DNA from: an uncultured delta proteobacterium
GTDB lineage: Bacteria; Bdellovibrionota_C; UBA2361; CAIXSY01
Length of the DNA: 36,191 nucleotides
Direction: 5' to 3'
NCBI GenBank assembly: GCA_903922175.1
Contig: CAIXSY010000073.1
Span: 1-36,191, forward strand
Part shown: piece by piece, positions 1-7,769 of the stretch
Layout: every line of letters starts with the position of its first letter
Position numbering within the stretch: the first letter of the stretch is position 1
Notes under the pieces: model-generated
Seen by the model: the letters and a program-made list of their open reading frames with translations, nothing else
What the model was told of the DNA's origin: nothing
The model's database searches: none
Translations under genes and position numbers: made by a program

Positions 1-1
1 C

Positions 2-137
2 CTCAAAATTCACTAGTCGGCGCTATTATAGCGTGCCTCTTTCGGGCTTAACCTCGAAATTGGCCACGTATACTACTCTACTATTTCACTTATTTCTCCC
101 GTCCTATCGCGCTTTCGCTGTTTCCGGACAGGCTCTA
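2..137. repeat. 136-bp terminal inverted repeat, left copy (probable IS end)
   Basis: This stretch is the exact reverse complement of 36056-36191. Its inner edge reads, on the minus strand, TAGAGCCTGTCCGGAAAC, which resembles the terminus of a DDE-type insertion sequence. It supplies the TAG stop of the neighbouring minus-strand propeller gene. The outer part contains a palindrome around 19-31 (CGCTATTATAGCG). Sequence on the inner side of the two copies is unrelated, so the repeat ends sharply at about 137 and 36056. The IS body, if any, lies outside the window, so the family cannot be named. Confidence 0.85.
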
Positions 138-1439
138 TTTAATCTTTACTGACGAAGTTTTATTGTTCTTTTCGTCACTTTCAGCGATCACGCCCGCACA
201 ATCGGCACAGGCAAGGATATATTTTCCCTTAGAGGTGCTAGTAGTCGTGCTGACCTTAAATGTTTTTGTCTGATTTGCCGAGAGCGTCGATACTCTTTTA
301 TTGAGGAGAATCACATCTCTTCTATCGAGCGTTTTGTCTTTCGAAAGATACGCCTTTACCTGAATGGATTTCCCGGTCGGCGTATTACCATTATGAACCA
401 GGGTCAATGTCGTTGTCGTGTTCATCCCCGATTTTTTCAGTGCACTGGCTGAAAGAACCAAATCATGGCTCTGCGTAACCCGGCCAATTTTGTTGCTTGA
501 GGCGATGGCAAACCACACGCTCCCATCGCTCCCCGTGACGATGCTGCGCGAATCATCAGCTCCAAGGTTGAGGTCTGTTCGCGAGGAGATAATTTCAGCG
601 TTGCCCTTGACGGTCATTCGGCCTAAGCCATTTTTGGAGATATACCAAAGGAGCTTATCGGGGCCAGTCGTAATCGCGTAGAGTCCATGTGCCTCATTAG
701 TCAACGTAAATTTTGTTATCACACCCACGGTGGTGATGCGACTAATTTCACCGGTAAATTCGCTCGTAAACCACAAGGCGCCGTCGGGTCCTGCGGTGAT
801 AGAATTAGCCGCGCTTTCCGGAGTAATCTTGTAGGTCGTGGTGTCGCCCGATGGGGAGATTTTGCCAACCCAATCAGCAAAGCGATCGACGTACCACATG
901 TTTCCATCAGGTCCGGCGACGAGGGCATTTGGGCTTGCGCTTCCCGGTATGCTGTCAAATTGCGGCACATCGAACTGCTGCCCCGTTCCATCGGTGGCGA
1001 AGTGGGTAATATTTGATGAGCCTATGTGCCAGAGAGATCCATCGAGACCAGCGGCCATTGGGTTTGTTCCAATTAAGCCCGCATAGCGGGTGATCGTTCC
1101 GTTGGCCGCAATGGCTGCAATTCCAGCTTCGCTGTCTCCGGCTCCGGGTGCAGACTCGGGGATCGAATATGAGAACCACATCCGATTATCGTCGCCCTGC
1201 GCGATCTGACCAATCGTCGTCGTTGCCGGAAGTGCATAGGTTCCGATGAGCACACCATCAGCTCCGATATGGCCAATCACCTCGGCGCCCGTATACCAGA
1301 TGCTTCCATCCAGATCCGCTGCGAGTGCCTTTGGTGCATACGGAGCATTGAATTCTTCCACAACATCAGCTTGACAAATAGGGGTAACCACGAGCGCTGC
1401 GAGAGCGAAAAAGAAGCTGATTGATCGATGGAGATTCAT
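135..1439 (-). CDS. Secreted Vgb-like seven-blade beta-propeller protein with C-terminal CARDB-like domain
   Basis: The product is about 434 aa. The start is taken at the ATG at 1439 because it begins a good signal peptide (MNLHRSISFFFALAALVV, cleavage likely after QA near residue 24); a TTG 15 bases upstream is the alternative. The mature part carries seven repeats of the form GxDGxxW(F/Y), for example AGPDGNMWYVD and AGPDGALWFTS. Such repeats are typical of streptogramin lyase (virginiamycin B lyase, Vgb) and NHL-type propellers. The last ~110 residues (from about VLSASALKKSGMN to KNNKTSSVKIK) look like a CARDB adhesion-type beta-sandwich, including a CADCAGVIAESDE hairpin. Family membership does not prove lyase activity; many secreted Vgb-like proteins are probably binding or structural. 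The stop codon lies at the boundary of the 136-bp inverted repeat, so a few native C-terminal residues may have been lost. Confidence 0.8.
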   Translation of the reverse strand: MNLHRSISFFFALAALVVTPICQADVVEEFNAPYAPKALAADLDGSIWYTGAEVIGHIGADGVLIGTYALPATTTIGQIAQGDDNRMWFSYSIPESAPGAGDSEAGIAAIAANGTITRYAGLIGTNPMAAGLDGSLWHIGSSNITHFATDGTGQQFDVPQFDSIPGSASPNALVAGPDGNMWYVDRFADWVGKISPSGDTTTYKITPESAANSITAGPDGALWFTSEFTGEISRITTVGVITKFTLTNEAHGLYAITTGPDKLLWYISKNGLGRMTVKGNAEIISSRTDLNLGADDSRSIVTGSDGSVWFAIASSNKIGRVTQSHDLVLSASALKKSGMNTTTTLTLVHNGNTPTGKSIQVKAYLSKDKTLDRRDVILLNKRVSTLSANQTKTFKVSTTTSTSKGKYILACADCAGVIAESDEKNNKTSSVKIK

Positions 1440-1583
1440 AATGTATGTGTCCAAGTTAAACTTCTAGCTATGTCGGGTCTAAGAGCTCAGAGCTTTACGA
1501 ATAAGTTGAAATACGAATAGCCCAAGTATAGCGCTAGGTTTGTCGCTCGCAAGGTGATAACGCATAAACCTTGGGTTTATTGT

Positions 1584-1610
1584 TAGTTCCTGTCCGTAGG
1601 ACAGGAACTA
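1584..1610. promoter_or_regulatory. Perfect 12-bp hairpin upstream of tgt
   Basis: Arms 1584-1595 and 1599-1610 (TAGTTCCTGTCC and GGACAGGAACTA) pair perfectly around a GTA loop. No T-run follows on either strand, so it is not a classical terminator. It lies between the divergent propeller gene and tgt, where an operator or a REP-like element is possible. The rest of 1440-1647 shows no gene. Confidence 0.5.
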
Positions 1611-1647
1611 CTTAGACAAGTGTGCCAAAATTGGGTTAGCCTGAGTC

Positions 1648-2778
1648 ATGCTCAAAAATTATACGCACATTAAAAGCGATGGCTATGCTCGACTGGGGTG
1701 TTACGAAACGGCGCATGGAAGTTTTGAAACTCCGCAGTTTATGCCGGTCGGTACACGTGGCAGCGTCAAGGGGGTGGACTGTGAACGGCTCAAAGAGCTC
1801 GGCACGCAGATCACCCTCGTTAATACGTATCATCTTTGGCTTCGCCCTGGTCCGGCGGTAGTTGAACGCTTGGGCGGGATCCATCGTTTTGCTGCCTGGC
1901 CGGGTCCGATACTAAGTGACAGCGGTGGCTATCAGGTATTTAGCCTGCGCGGCATCAGAAAGATCAACGAAGAGGGGGTTGAATTTCGCTCGCATCTCGA
2001 TGGCGCCAAGATGTTTTTAAGCCCCGAAGGCTCAATCGCCATCCAAGAGCAGCTCGGCGTTGATGTGGCGATGGTGCTCGATGAGTGTCCGGCATCCGAT
2101 CTTACCTATGATCAGGTAAAAAAGTCGCTGGAGCTTACCGTACGTTGGGCTAAGCGCTCGCTGGCAGCACGAAAAAAAGAGAGCACGGCGATCTTCGGTA
2201 TTACGCAGGGGGGGCGTCACGCCGATCTGCGCGCCCAAGCGGCGCAGATGCTCAGCGAGATCCCTTTTGATGGTATGGCTATCGGTGGTCTGAGCGTTGG
2301 CGAGCCCAAAGAGGTGATGTACGAGGTTTTAAGCTATCACGCGCGCCAACTTCCTGAGCAGAAGATACGCTACCTGATGGGGGTGGGCACACCGGAGGAT
2401 ATCGTCACCGCTGTACACGAGGGGGTCGATCTTTTTGATTGCGTTATGCCGACACGTGCCGGTCGATTTGGGCGCGCATTTATCAACGGTGACGAGCCCT
2501 TCATCAACATAAAAAATTCGCAGTACGCTGAGTCAACTGAGGTGCTCGATGGTGCCTGTAGCTGCATCGCCTGTCGGCGCTACTGCCGAGGTTATATCAA
2601 CCATCTTTTTAAGGTTGGAGAGATGCTCGGTCCACAGCTATTGAGTATCCACAATCTCACACACTACCTCGACCTTATGGCGCGCATTCGTAAGGCGATA
2701 GGCGAGGGGAGTTTCGAGGCCCTGTATCGGGCCACGAAATCACGATGGGACACGACGACACGACATAGGTTTGTCTAG
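1648..2778 (+). CDS. tgt: Queuine/preQ1 tRNA-guanine transglycosylase
   Basis: This cytosolic enzyme exchanges guanine-34 of GUN-anticodon tRNAs (Asp, Asn, His, Tyr) for preQ1 on the way to queuosine. The product is 376 aa, the usual bacterial length (E. coli about 375). Visible signatures are SDSGGYQVFSL with the base-binding/catalytic Asp91, GGLSVGEP in the base pocket, DLFDCVMPTR with the nucleophile Asp264, and zinc ligands Cys304, Cys306, Cys309 and His335 (CSCIAC ... SIHNL). The ATG at 1648 gives an N-terminus matching the family (a short lead into DGYARLG); no strong Shine-Dalgarno is visible. In many proteobacteria tgt directly precedes yajC-secD-secF. Here those genes are about 7.7 kb further on, with several decayed genes and repeats between them. 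Confidence 0.97.
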   Translation: MLKNYTHIKSDGYARLGCYETAHGSFETPQFMPVGTRGSVKGVDCERLKELGTQITLVNTYHLWLRPGPAVVERLGGIHRFAAWPGPILSDSGGYQVFSLRGIRKINEEGVEFRSHLDGAKMFLSPEGSIAIQEQLGVDVAMVLDECPASDLTYDQVKKSLELTVRWAKRSLAARKKESTAIFGITQGGRHADLRAQAAQMLSEIPFDGMAIGGLSVGEPKEVMYEVLSYHARQLPEQKIRYLMGVGTPEDIVTAVHEGVDLFDCVMPTRAGRFGRAFINGDEPFINIKNSQYAESTEVLDGACSCIACRRYCRGYINHLFKVGEMLGPQLLSIHNLTHYLDLMARIRKAIGEGSFEALYRATKSRWDTTTRHRFV

Positions 2779-2927
2779 GGTTACCTTTATAGTTGCTATT
2801 TAGATTAGCTCCGAGTACGTTAAAATTGATAGTGATCGGCTTAGACAGCTTTTTAGGCGCAACCCAGGCCAAGAGTGACGCCCTCGTAAAGCCTTGTTAT
2901 CCTCCTGCTCATTACAACGGAGAAGGT

Positions 2928-4850
2928 ATGTCAAATGTCAAACCCTTGTCGAACATTCTAAATAAGTTATTGGTCCTCGTGGTATTGCTCATCTCCCTGA
3001 ACGGTTGCGCCGTTAACTATCTCGTTGACAAGCTCGACCCGACAGCGAGATTTAGTGAGTCAAATAAGAATGTTTTAAGCACCGGCGAGCTTAGTGCGGG
3101 GACGGTTCAGGAGCTGCGGATCCTCGACTTAGAGGAGCAGTTCAGAAAAGATCCAGCCAAGGTCATCACGACGATGGAGGATAGTCATATCGGGGGACGA
3201 GAAACCGAGCAGGCACAGGCTCGCGCCGAAACGGCATTCTTTTATGCCAACAAACTTTGCGCAAGCGGAAAGCGCCTCAAGTCGGCAGAGTACTACCTTA
3301 TGGCAGCTGCAAATGCCTACGACTTTCTCTTTTATAATAACGACAAACTTTCACAATCTTATGTTTCGCCCTTCGGGCGCTATATGACTGAACTGTATAA
3401 CGCAGCGATTTCTAAGATTGTTGATATCCGCGAAACCGAGAAGGCCCCATGGGACCTCCCTTGGCAGGTACAGATTGGTACGACTCTCTATCGCTTCACA
3501 CGTAATCCAGACCTTGAGAATCAGGCTCCGCCAAAAGTTTTTGAAAAATATACCCCTGCCTACGATATCAAGGCCAGCAGCTTAAAGAATCTGTATAGTA
3601 GTCAAGGTATTGGAGCACCTTTCGTCGGCGAGAGGAAAAATACGCCCGGTGCAGCCAACTACGATCCATTCGCTACTCCCGTGGTGTCATCTCCAGTCAC
3701 GATACTCTTTCAGTTCTCCCCGCGAGTGGGTAACTCGAGCGATGCACATAATGCCGTGCGTGATGTCATGGTTTCAGTCATTAATCCCTTTAAGCAGGAC
3801 ACCGTAAGGATTAACAACAGCGAATATCCGATAGAAGCCGATTATTCTGCAGCATTTGGTGTCATGCTCAGTCGTGTAAACCCTGGGCGGTATGTTCTGG
3901 ATGCGCTGCTCAATGCAGGGCAGCATATTGATAAAATAAGACTTACCTTTGTTCAGCCGTATGACCCCACGAAGATACCTGTTGTCCTCGTGCATGGTCT
4001 CTATTCCTCACCAGCAACGTACATCCAGATGGTTAATGACTTGATGGGAGTTGACGAGATCCGTAAGAAATATCAGTTTTGGGTATTTAGTTATCCGACG
4101 GGGTTGCCCATTGTCGCAACGAGTACGCATCTGCGGGCCGCACTTCGAGAGGCAGCCAAGAAATTTGACCCTGACGGCACCAGCCCGACCTTTAATCAGA
4201 TGGTGATTATCGGGCATAGTATGGGCGGCATCCTTAGCCGTTCTATGGTGATCGAGAACAGCGATAAGGTTTGGAGCGCATTTTTCACCGTGCCGATAGA
4301 CAAGCTTAATCTTACCGATGAAGAACGTGTGTTTCTGCGCGAAGTCGGCCAGTTCGAGGCTTTGCCATTCATTCATCGAGCGGTGTTCATCGCTGCTCCA
4401 CTTCGTGGCAGTGAGGTAGCGAAGGCATCTATCGTTAGCAGATTAACGCGCTGGCTAATCTCGGTTCCGGCTACGATAATCAGCAAGCGCAACGCCATAT
4501 TCTCCAAGAATAAAGAGTATCTCAACCCAGAGCTCAACAACGATGATTTTATAAGTGTTGCCAAAACAAGCGTCGATAATCTGCGGCCTGATTCCCCGAT
4601 CTTAGCCGGGTATATCAACACGCCGATATCGTCGGCTGTTACCTATCACTCAATTATCGGGGTGCAGGATTCGCCCGTAGGCCCCGGCAGTGATGATGGT
4701 GTCGTGCGCTATGAAAGCTCCCACCTTGATGGTGCGGCCTCCGAGAAGCTTGTTCCGTCTCCGCATTCCTGCTTGGAACATCCGGCAACAATTGCAGAGG
4801 TACGGAGGATCTTGCTCCTCCATCTCAAGGAAGGTAGGGGTACCCACTAG
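2928..4850 (+). CDS. Lipoprotein with C-terminal alpha/beta hydrolase (lipase/esterase-like) domain
   Basis: The product is about 640 aa from the ATG at 2928, which follows a GGAGAAGG ribosome binding site; the frame stays open upstream to 2793. The N-terminus is a lipoprotein signal (KLLVLVVLLISLNGC, lipidated Cys27). A ~330-residue alpha-helical and beta N-terminal region of no recognised family follows. The hydrolase domain begins near residue 350 with VVLVHGLYSSPATY (oxyanion HG) and has the nucleophile elbow GHSMGG (Ser431). A candidate Asp lies in GSDDGVVRY (about 589-590) and a candidate His in SPHSCLEH (613 or 618), giving a Ser-Asp-His triad in the right order. It is probably anchored in the outer membrane and cleaves an ester or acyl substrate. 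The closest general resemblance is to PGAP1/lipase-class serine hydrolases; the substrate cannot be told. Confidence 0.8.
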   Translation: MSNVKPLSNILNKLLVLVVLLISLNGCAVNYLVDKLDPTARFSESNKNVLSTGELSAGTVQELRILDLEEQFRKDPAKVITTMEDSHIGGRETEQAQARAETAFFYANKLCASGKRLKSAEYYLMAAANAYDFLFYNNDKLSQSYVSPFGRYMTELYNAAISKIVDIRETEKAPWDLPWQVQIGTTLYRFTRNPDLENQAPPKVFEKYTPAYDIKASSLKNLYSSQGIGAPFVGERKNTPGAANYDPFATPVVSSPVTILFQFSPRVGNSSDAHNAVRDVMVSVINPFKQDTVRINNSEYPIEADYSAAFGVMLSRVNPGRYVLDALLNAGQHIDKIRLTFVQPYDPTKIPVVLVHGLYSSPATYIQMVNDLMGVDEIRKKYQFWVFSYPTGLPIVATSTHLRAALREAAKKFDPDGTSPTFNQMVIIGHSMGGILSRSMVIENSDKVWSAFFTVPIDKLNLTDEERVFLREVGQFEALPFIHRAVFIAAPLRGSEVAKASIVSRLTRWLISVPATIISKRNAIFSKNKEYLNPELNNDDFISVAKTSVDNLRPDSPILAGYINTPISSAVTYHSIIGVQDSPVGPGSDDGVVRYESSHLDGAASEKLVPSPHSCLEHPATIAEVRRILLLHLKEGRGTH

Positions 4851-4852
4851 GA

Positions 4853-5703
4853 TGCGCCCAAGGTCATGAGGTAGCTGCTGATAAAAATAAAATGCCAGCC
4901 ACAGGCGAAGCTGGAGTCGATCCCCAAAGCCTATTTTATGCAAGCAAGCACTATCAACGCTTACGGGAAAATAACATCGCCGTGCATCTTTATATGGATG
5001 GCGGCTATGCACATTCGCCCTTTAATCGGGCGACTATGCCGGGGGCTGATGTGCACGTCAATTCCTCCTTCGACGAAGCGTTGGTTCAACTGAATGGGCA
5101 GCTGGCACGACAGGAACGCGCGTACCACTTCATTTACGTGTTCTCGGTCGATGTCGCTTCGCATCACTATGGGCCAGGATCCCCGGAGTTCGCCGCAGAA
5201 TTAGAGCGAGTTTTCGGTGAGCTCGATCGCTGGTATCAGCACGCCGTTAAGAGTGCAGGTAATACGCTTATACTTCTCTTCGCTGACCACGGAGCGGTAG
5301 AGATGGATCCGGCATCGACCGTGTACCTTGACAAGGAGCTTCCCGATCTCTTTGTGCAAGGACCGAAAAAAGAATTTTAGGACCAGCCGGTTCCTCGCGC
5401 GATCTCTTCCTCCATATTCCTGAGAGTGATCGCCAGCTCGTACGGCAAAAAATTAGCGCTAGGCTCGATGGCTTGGCGGAGGTCTGGAGCTGCGCCGAGT
5501 TGGCCAAGCGCGGGTTGTTCGGCGCTGTGAGCCAAGCCAGCCCAAGATTTCTAGCGCGTGTGGGAGATACGGTAATATTGCCGTATGCGGGCAACTCGGT
5601 ATTTCTTAGCCGGAACGAAACTTATAAGCAGAAGTTCTACGGCAACCACGGCGGACTTACCCGGCAGGAGGTTGAGATTCCGCTGGTGGTGTTGCCGCTC
5701 TGA
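4853..5703 (+). pseudogene. Decayed type I phosphodiesterase / nucleotide pyrophosphatase family gene
   Basis: Two adjacent frames encode one continuous protein. The first ends at a stop at 5378-5380; the second continues the sequence from about 5370 to 5703. The break sits at an A6 run (CCGAAAAAAGAA): adding one A restores a reading through ...GPKKRILGPAGSS. The motifs FSVDVASHHYGPGSPEF and LFADHGAVEMD resemble the second metal-binding half of the alkaline-phosphatase-superfamily phosphodiesterase fold (Asp/His and DHG). The N-terminal half, with the first metal site and the nucleophile, is absent, and no in-frame start with a ribosome binding site exists near 4853. The gene begins immediately after the hydrolase stop, so a deletion probably joined the two. 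A homopolymer sequencing error could explain the frameshift but not the missing N-terminus. Confidence 0.72.
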
Positions 5704-5860
5704 ATCGAGCATGGATAGGGCGCGTATCAAAAAACATCTTGCTTCAACCTGCGCTTTTACCGTAGCGTAAGATGCGGTACGACAACATGAACTTGTTGGG
5801 TGTACGTCGAAACTTCGCAGTCTCGGCGGCAGGGCCACACTATTTTTTGGGTAGAATATT

Positions 5861-6292
5861 ATGATAAGAGTATTAAAGCATTTTGTTATTGGCACAATAA
5901 TTCTTTTTTGGGCAGGTACAAGCATGGCAGAGAGTAAGGTAGTCACCACCGCGTCTGGATTACGCTATCAGGACACGGTTGTAGGAACTGGGACGGAGGC
6001 AGTTGCCGGCAAAGGGGTCGATGTGCATTACACCGGCTGGCTGCTTGGTGCCAACGACACGAAGGGAAAGAAGTTCGATAGCTCGCTCGATCGTGGGCAG
6101 CCATTTAGCTTCTCGCTCGGTGCCCATCGAGTTATTGCCGGCTGGGACGAAGGGGTCGCCGGGATGAAGGTTGGCGGTAAGCGCACGCTGTATATTCCTT
6201 CGAAGCTTGGCTACGGAGCCCGCGGTGCTGGCGGTGCTATTCCGCCCAATGCCGATCTGGTTTTCGACGTTGAGCTTCTCGGGGTAAAGTAG
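5861..6292 (+). CDS. FKBP-type peptidyl-prolyl cis-trans isomerase, exported
   Basis: The product is 143 aa. Residues 1-24 form a signal peptide ([16 protein letters not shown]). The remainder is a single FKBP domain: [61 protein letters not shown] and [14 protein letters not shown] cover the canonical rapamycin-pocket residues (Tyr, Phe, Asp, Val-Ile, Trp, Tyr, Phe). It should act in the periplasm as a proline isomerase and folding helper, like the catalytic part of FkpA/Mip but without their N-terminal dimerisation domain. The ATG at 5861 is the only start giving a signal peptide. It stands alone; the 5704-5860 gap holds its promoter region and no gene. Confidence 0.95.
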   Translation: MIRVLKHFVIGTIILFWAGTSMAESKVVTTASGLRYQDTVVGTGTEAVAGKGVDVHYTGWLLGANDTKGKKFDSSLDRGQPFSFSLGAHRVIAGWDEGVAGMKVGGKRTLYIPSKLGYGARGAGGAIPPNADLVFDVELLGVK

Positions 6293-6314
6293 GTCGTTTG
6301 CGTGTCTGAAATGT

Positions 6315-6336
6315 AATTGCTCATTAAGTGTGGGTA
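6315..6336 (+). repeat. 22-bp inverted repeat, left arm of outer pair flanking the 6533-7177 gene
   Basis: AATTGCTCATTAAGTGTGGG plus TA here is the exact reverse complement of 7736-7757. An inner pair, 6463-6478 and 7274-7289, matches in 15 of 16 positions. Both pairs enclose the same small lipoprotein gene. Confidence 0.75.
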
Positions 6337-6348
6337 ACACTTTACCCT

Positions 6349-6450
6349 AGTCTTGGTCCTGGTCGTAATCCCTGGTCGTGGTCCTTATCTCGGTCACTCT
6401 CTTGACCAAGACCATGGAAAAGACCAAGAAGCTAGACCAGGACCAAGACT
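6349..6450. repeat. GGTC-rich imperfect inverted repeat
   Basis: Arms 6349-6364 (AGTCTTGGTCCTGGTC) and 6435-6450 are perfect reverse complements. Between them are many further GGTC and GACC units, such as CTGGTCGTGGTCC and GACCAAGACC, so almost the whole 102 bp can fold into a long hairpin. No T-run follows. It lies between the FKBP gene and the next lipoprotein gene. Confidence 0.75.
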
Positions 6451-6532
6451 GTAGTGCCCGGGGTTATTGAGCAGTTACCCTGAAATGACCTAAGGGGCTA
6501 ACAGTTACATATTTATATTTGAGGGAATTATT

Positions 6533-7177
6533 ATGAGATTAGGCAAGATTATTTTATTATCGCTTCTATGTGTTGGATGCGCTACCCAGCAGCAGGCTCA
6601 GTCGAGCGCTCAACAAGATGCCGTGCCGCAGCCAGTCACCACAGTGATTGAAGGTCGTACGCCGATGGGAGAGCCTCTGGCTGGCGTTGACGCTGTGGTG
6701 GTTAAAGTCACCGCTCGGGTAAAGAGCGTGGATATGGCCACGCGAAAGGTAACCCTCGTTGGACCTGAAGGTAACGTCTTCACCGTTAAGGCCTCGGATC
6801 AAGTAAAACGTCTTAACGAGATCAAGCCGGGGGACAACGTTGAAGCAGAGTTTTTGCAGTCCATGGAGTTTGAAGTTCGCCCGCTGACCGCCGAAGAGAA
6901 AGCGAATCCCGTTGTCGCCGTTGGCGCAGCCGGAAGAGCCGATGCAAGCGCAGCCCCGGCCGCAGGAGTTGGTCAGCAGATCCGAACTACCGTGATGATA
7001 TCCGCGATCAATACCACCGCCGGAACCGTTACCTTGACCATGCCGGACCATAAGAAAAAGACAATTAAGGCCAAGTATCCGGAGAATCTAAAACGCATTA
7101 AAGTTGGGGATACCGCCGTGGTGACGTATACCGAAGCGATAGGTATAAACCTCGTTCCACGCGCCAAAAAAAAATAG
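6533..7177 (+). CDS. Small lipoprotein with two related beta domains, function unknown
   Basis: The product is 214 aa. A lipoprotein signal (KIILLSLLCVGC) places the lipidated Cys at residue 16, followed by a Gln/Ser-rich linker. Two similar segments follow: about 58-120 (VKSVDMATRKVTLVGPEGN ... IKPGDNVEAEFLQS) and about 150-210 (ISAINTTAGTVTLTMPD ... IKVGDTAVVTYTEA). Each has the pattern V-x-V-D-x-x-T-x-x-V-T-L ... I-K-x-G-D-x-V, an OB- or DUF5666-like small beta-barrel. An Ala-rich linker separates them. The start is clear: GAGGGA lies 8 bases before the ATG. The protein is probably anchored in the envelope. It sits alone between nested inverted repeats and after the GGTC-rich hairpin, which suggests a cassette; this is inference. 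Confidence 0.8.
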   Translation: MRLGKIILLSLLCVGCATQQQAQSSAQQDAVPQPVTTVIEGRTPMGEPLAGVDAVVVKVTARVKSVDMATRKVTLVGPEGNVFTVKASDQVKRLNEIKPGDNVEAEFLQSMEFEVRPLTAEEKANPVVAVGAAGRADASAAPAAGVGQQIRTTVMISAINTTAGTVTLTMPDHKKKTIKAKYPENLKRIKVGDTAVVTYTEAIGINLVPRAKKK

Positions 7178-7205
7178 TGTCTTCGCGCTTTTGTGTGGGT
7201 AAAAA

Positions 7206-7231
7206 GTAGCCCGTGCACCTGCACGGGCTAC
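7206..7231 (-). terminator. Perfect 12-bp hairpin with T-run on the minus strand
   Basis: Arms 7206-7217 and 7220-7231 (GTAGCCCGTGCA / TGCACGGGCTAC) pair perfectly. On the minus strand the stem is followed by TTTTT (7201-7205), a rho-independent layout for leftward transcription from the ABC-F gene. Its GTGCACGGG stem sequence recurs near 9641 and 14423, so it may equally belong to a repeat family. Confidence 0.5.
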
Positions 7232-7342
7232 GCAAAAATCATTATATATTTCAGCTGTTTTTCTAGTTTGCGCGTAACTACTCAATAACGCCGGGTGACT
7301 TAATAATTCGTGAGCGTGGTCGCGGTCGCGGTCGGCTATGCA

Positions 7343-7694
7343 GTCCGCAAAAAGTCTTGGCGACCCCGCGAATAGCGGGGGCGGCCGGCCTGTCCTGAGC
7401 GTCAGTCGAAGGGAGCGCCGCGCTTCCTCCTTCGCCCGGCCTTCCGCCTTCGCTCGACCTCGCGGTCGATGCTACGGGGGACAAGTCGGAGGACACGTCG
7501 CGCGCCGCTAGTTGGTGCGACAGCAGAGGCACGCGAATCCTCGATGGGGGGTCGCAACGAGCACAAGGCATGTTGTTTGATTGGGAATGGGGCCGAGAAA
7601 GCCTAAAAGGACGTGACGACTTGAGACGGAGCCAAAGAACTTCGATCGGATTCAAGTCAGGAGAATATTTTTTACGTCAAGACTTTTTGCGGAC
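7343..7694. repeat. MITE-like 352-bp segment with 17-bp inverted ends
   Basis: The ends GTCCGCAAAAAGTCTTG (7343-7359) and its exact reverse complement (7678-7694) bound a non-coding segment. Just inside the right end is a scrap of IS630-type transposase. The middle contains other repeat modules (a CCTGTCCTGAGCGTCAGTCG type and CTTCGCTCGACCTCGCGGTC). Together with flanks, the 7178-7769 gap contains no intact gene. Confidence 0.6.
7596..7676 (-). pseudogene. IS630-family transposase C-terminal fragment
   Basis: Minus-strand translation gives KKYSPDLNPIEVLWLRLKS, the hallmark LNPIE-x-x-W motif surrounding the third acidic residue of IS630/Tc1-type DDE transposases. An in-frame TGA lies three codons upstream, and the sequence after KSSRPF loses resemblance. 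Only some 20-25 codons survive. Confidence 0.7.
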
Positions 7695-7735
7695 GGTATA
7701 GTTACATCGACCAGGAGCACGCGCACGATTTTCTC

Positions 7736-7757
7736 TACCCACACTTAATGAGCAATT
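7736..7757 (-). repeat. 22-bp inverted repeat, right arm of outer pair
   Basis: Exact reverse complement of 6315-6336. It lies 12 bases from the stop of the Uup-like gene. Confidence 0.75.
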
Positions 7758-7769
7758 AGCATGAGTGGC

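Noticed and set aside
5368-5380. Programmed -1 frameshift in the phosphodiesterase remnant
   Set aside because: The zero-frame codons (AAA AAA GAA) do not place the A-run as a standard A-AAA-AAG slippery site, and the N-terminal half of the protein is missing anyway.
6349-6450. GGTC/GACC repeats as a CRISPR array
   Set aside because: Units are too short and unevenly spaced, with no unique spacers; a single long hairpin explains them better. No cas genes are present.
7278-7655. 125-codon minus-strand frame as a gene
   Set aside because: Only the first ~20 residues resemble a protein (IS630 transposase); the rest is translated repeat sequence.
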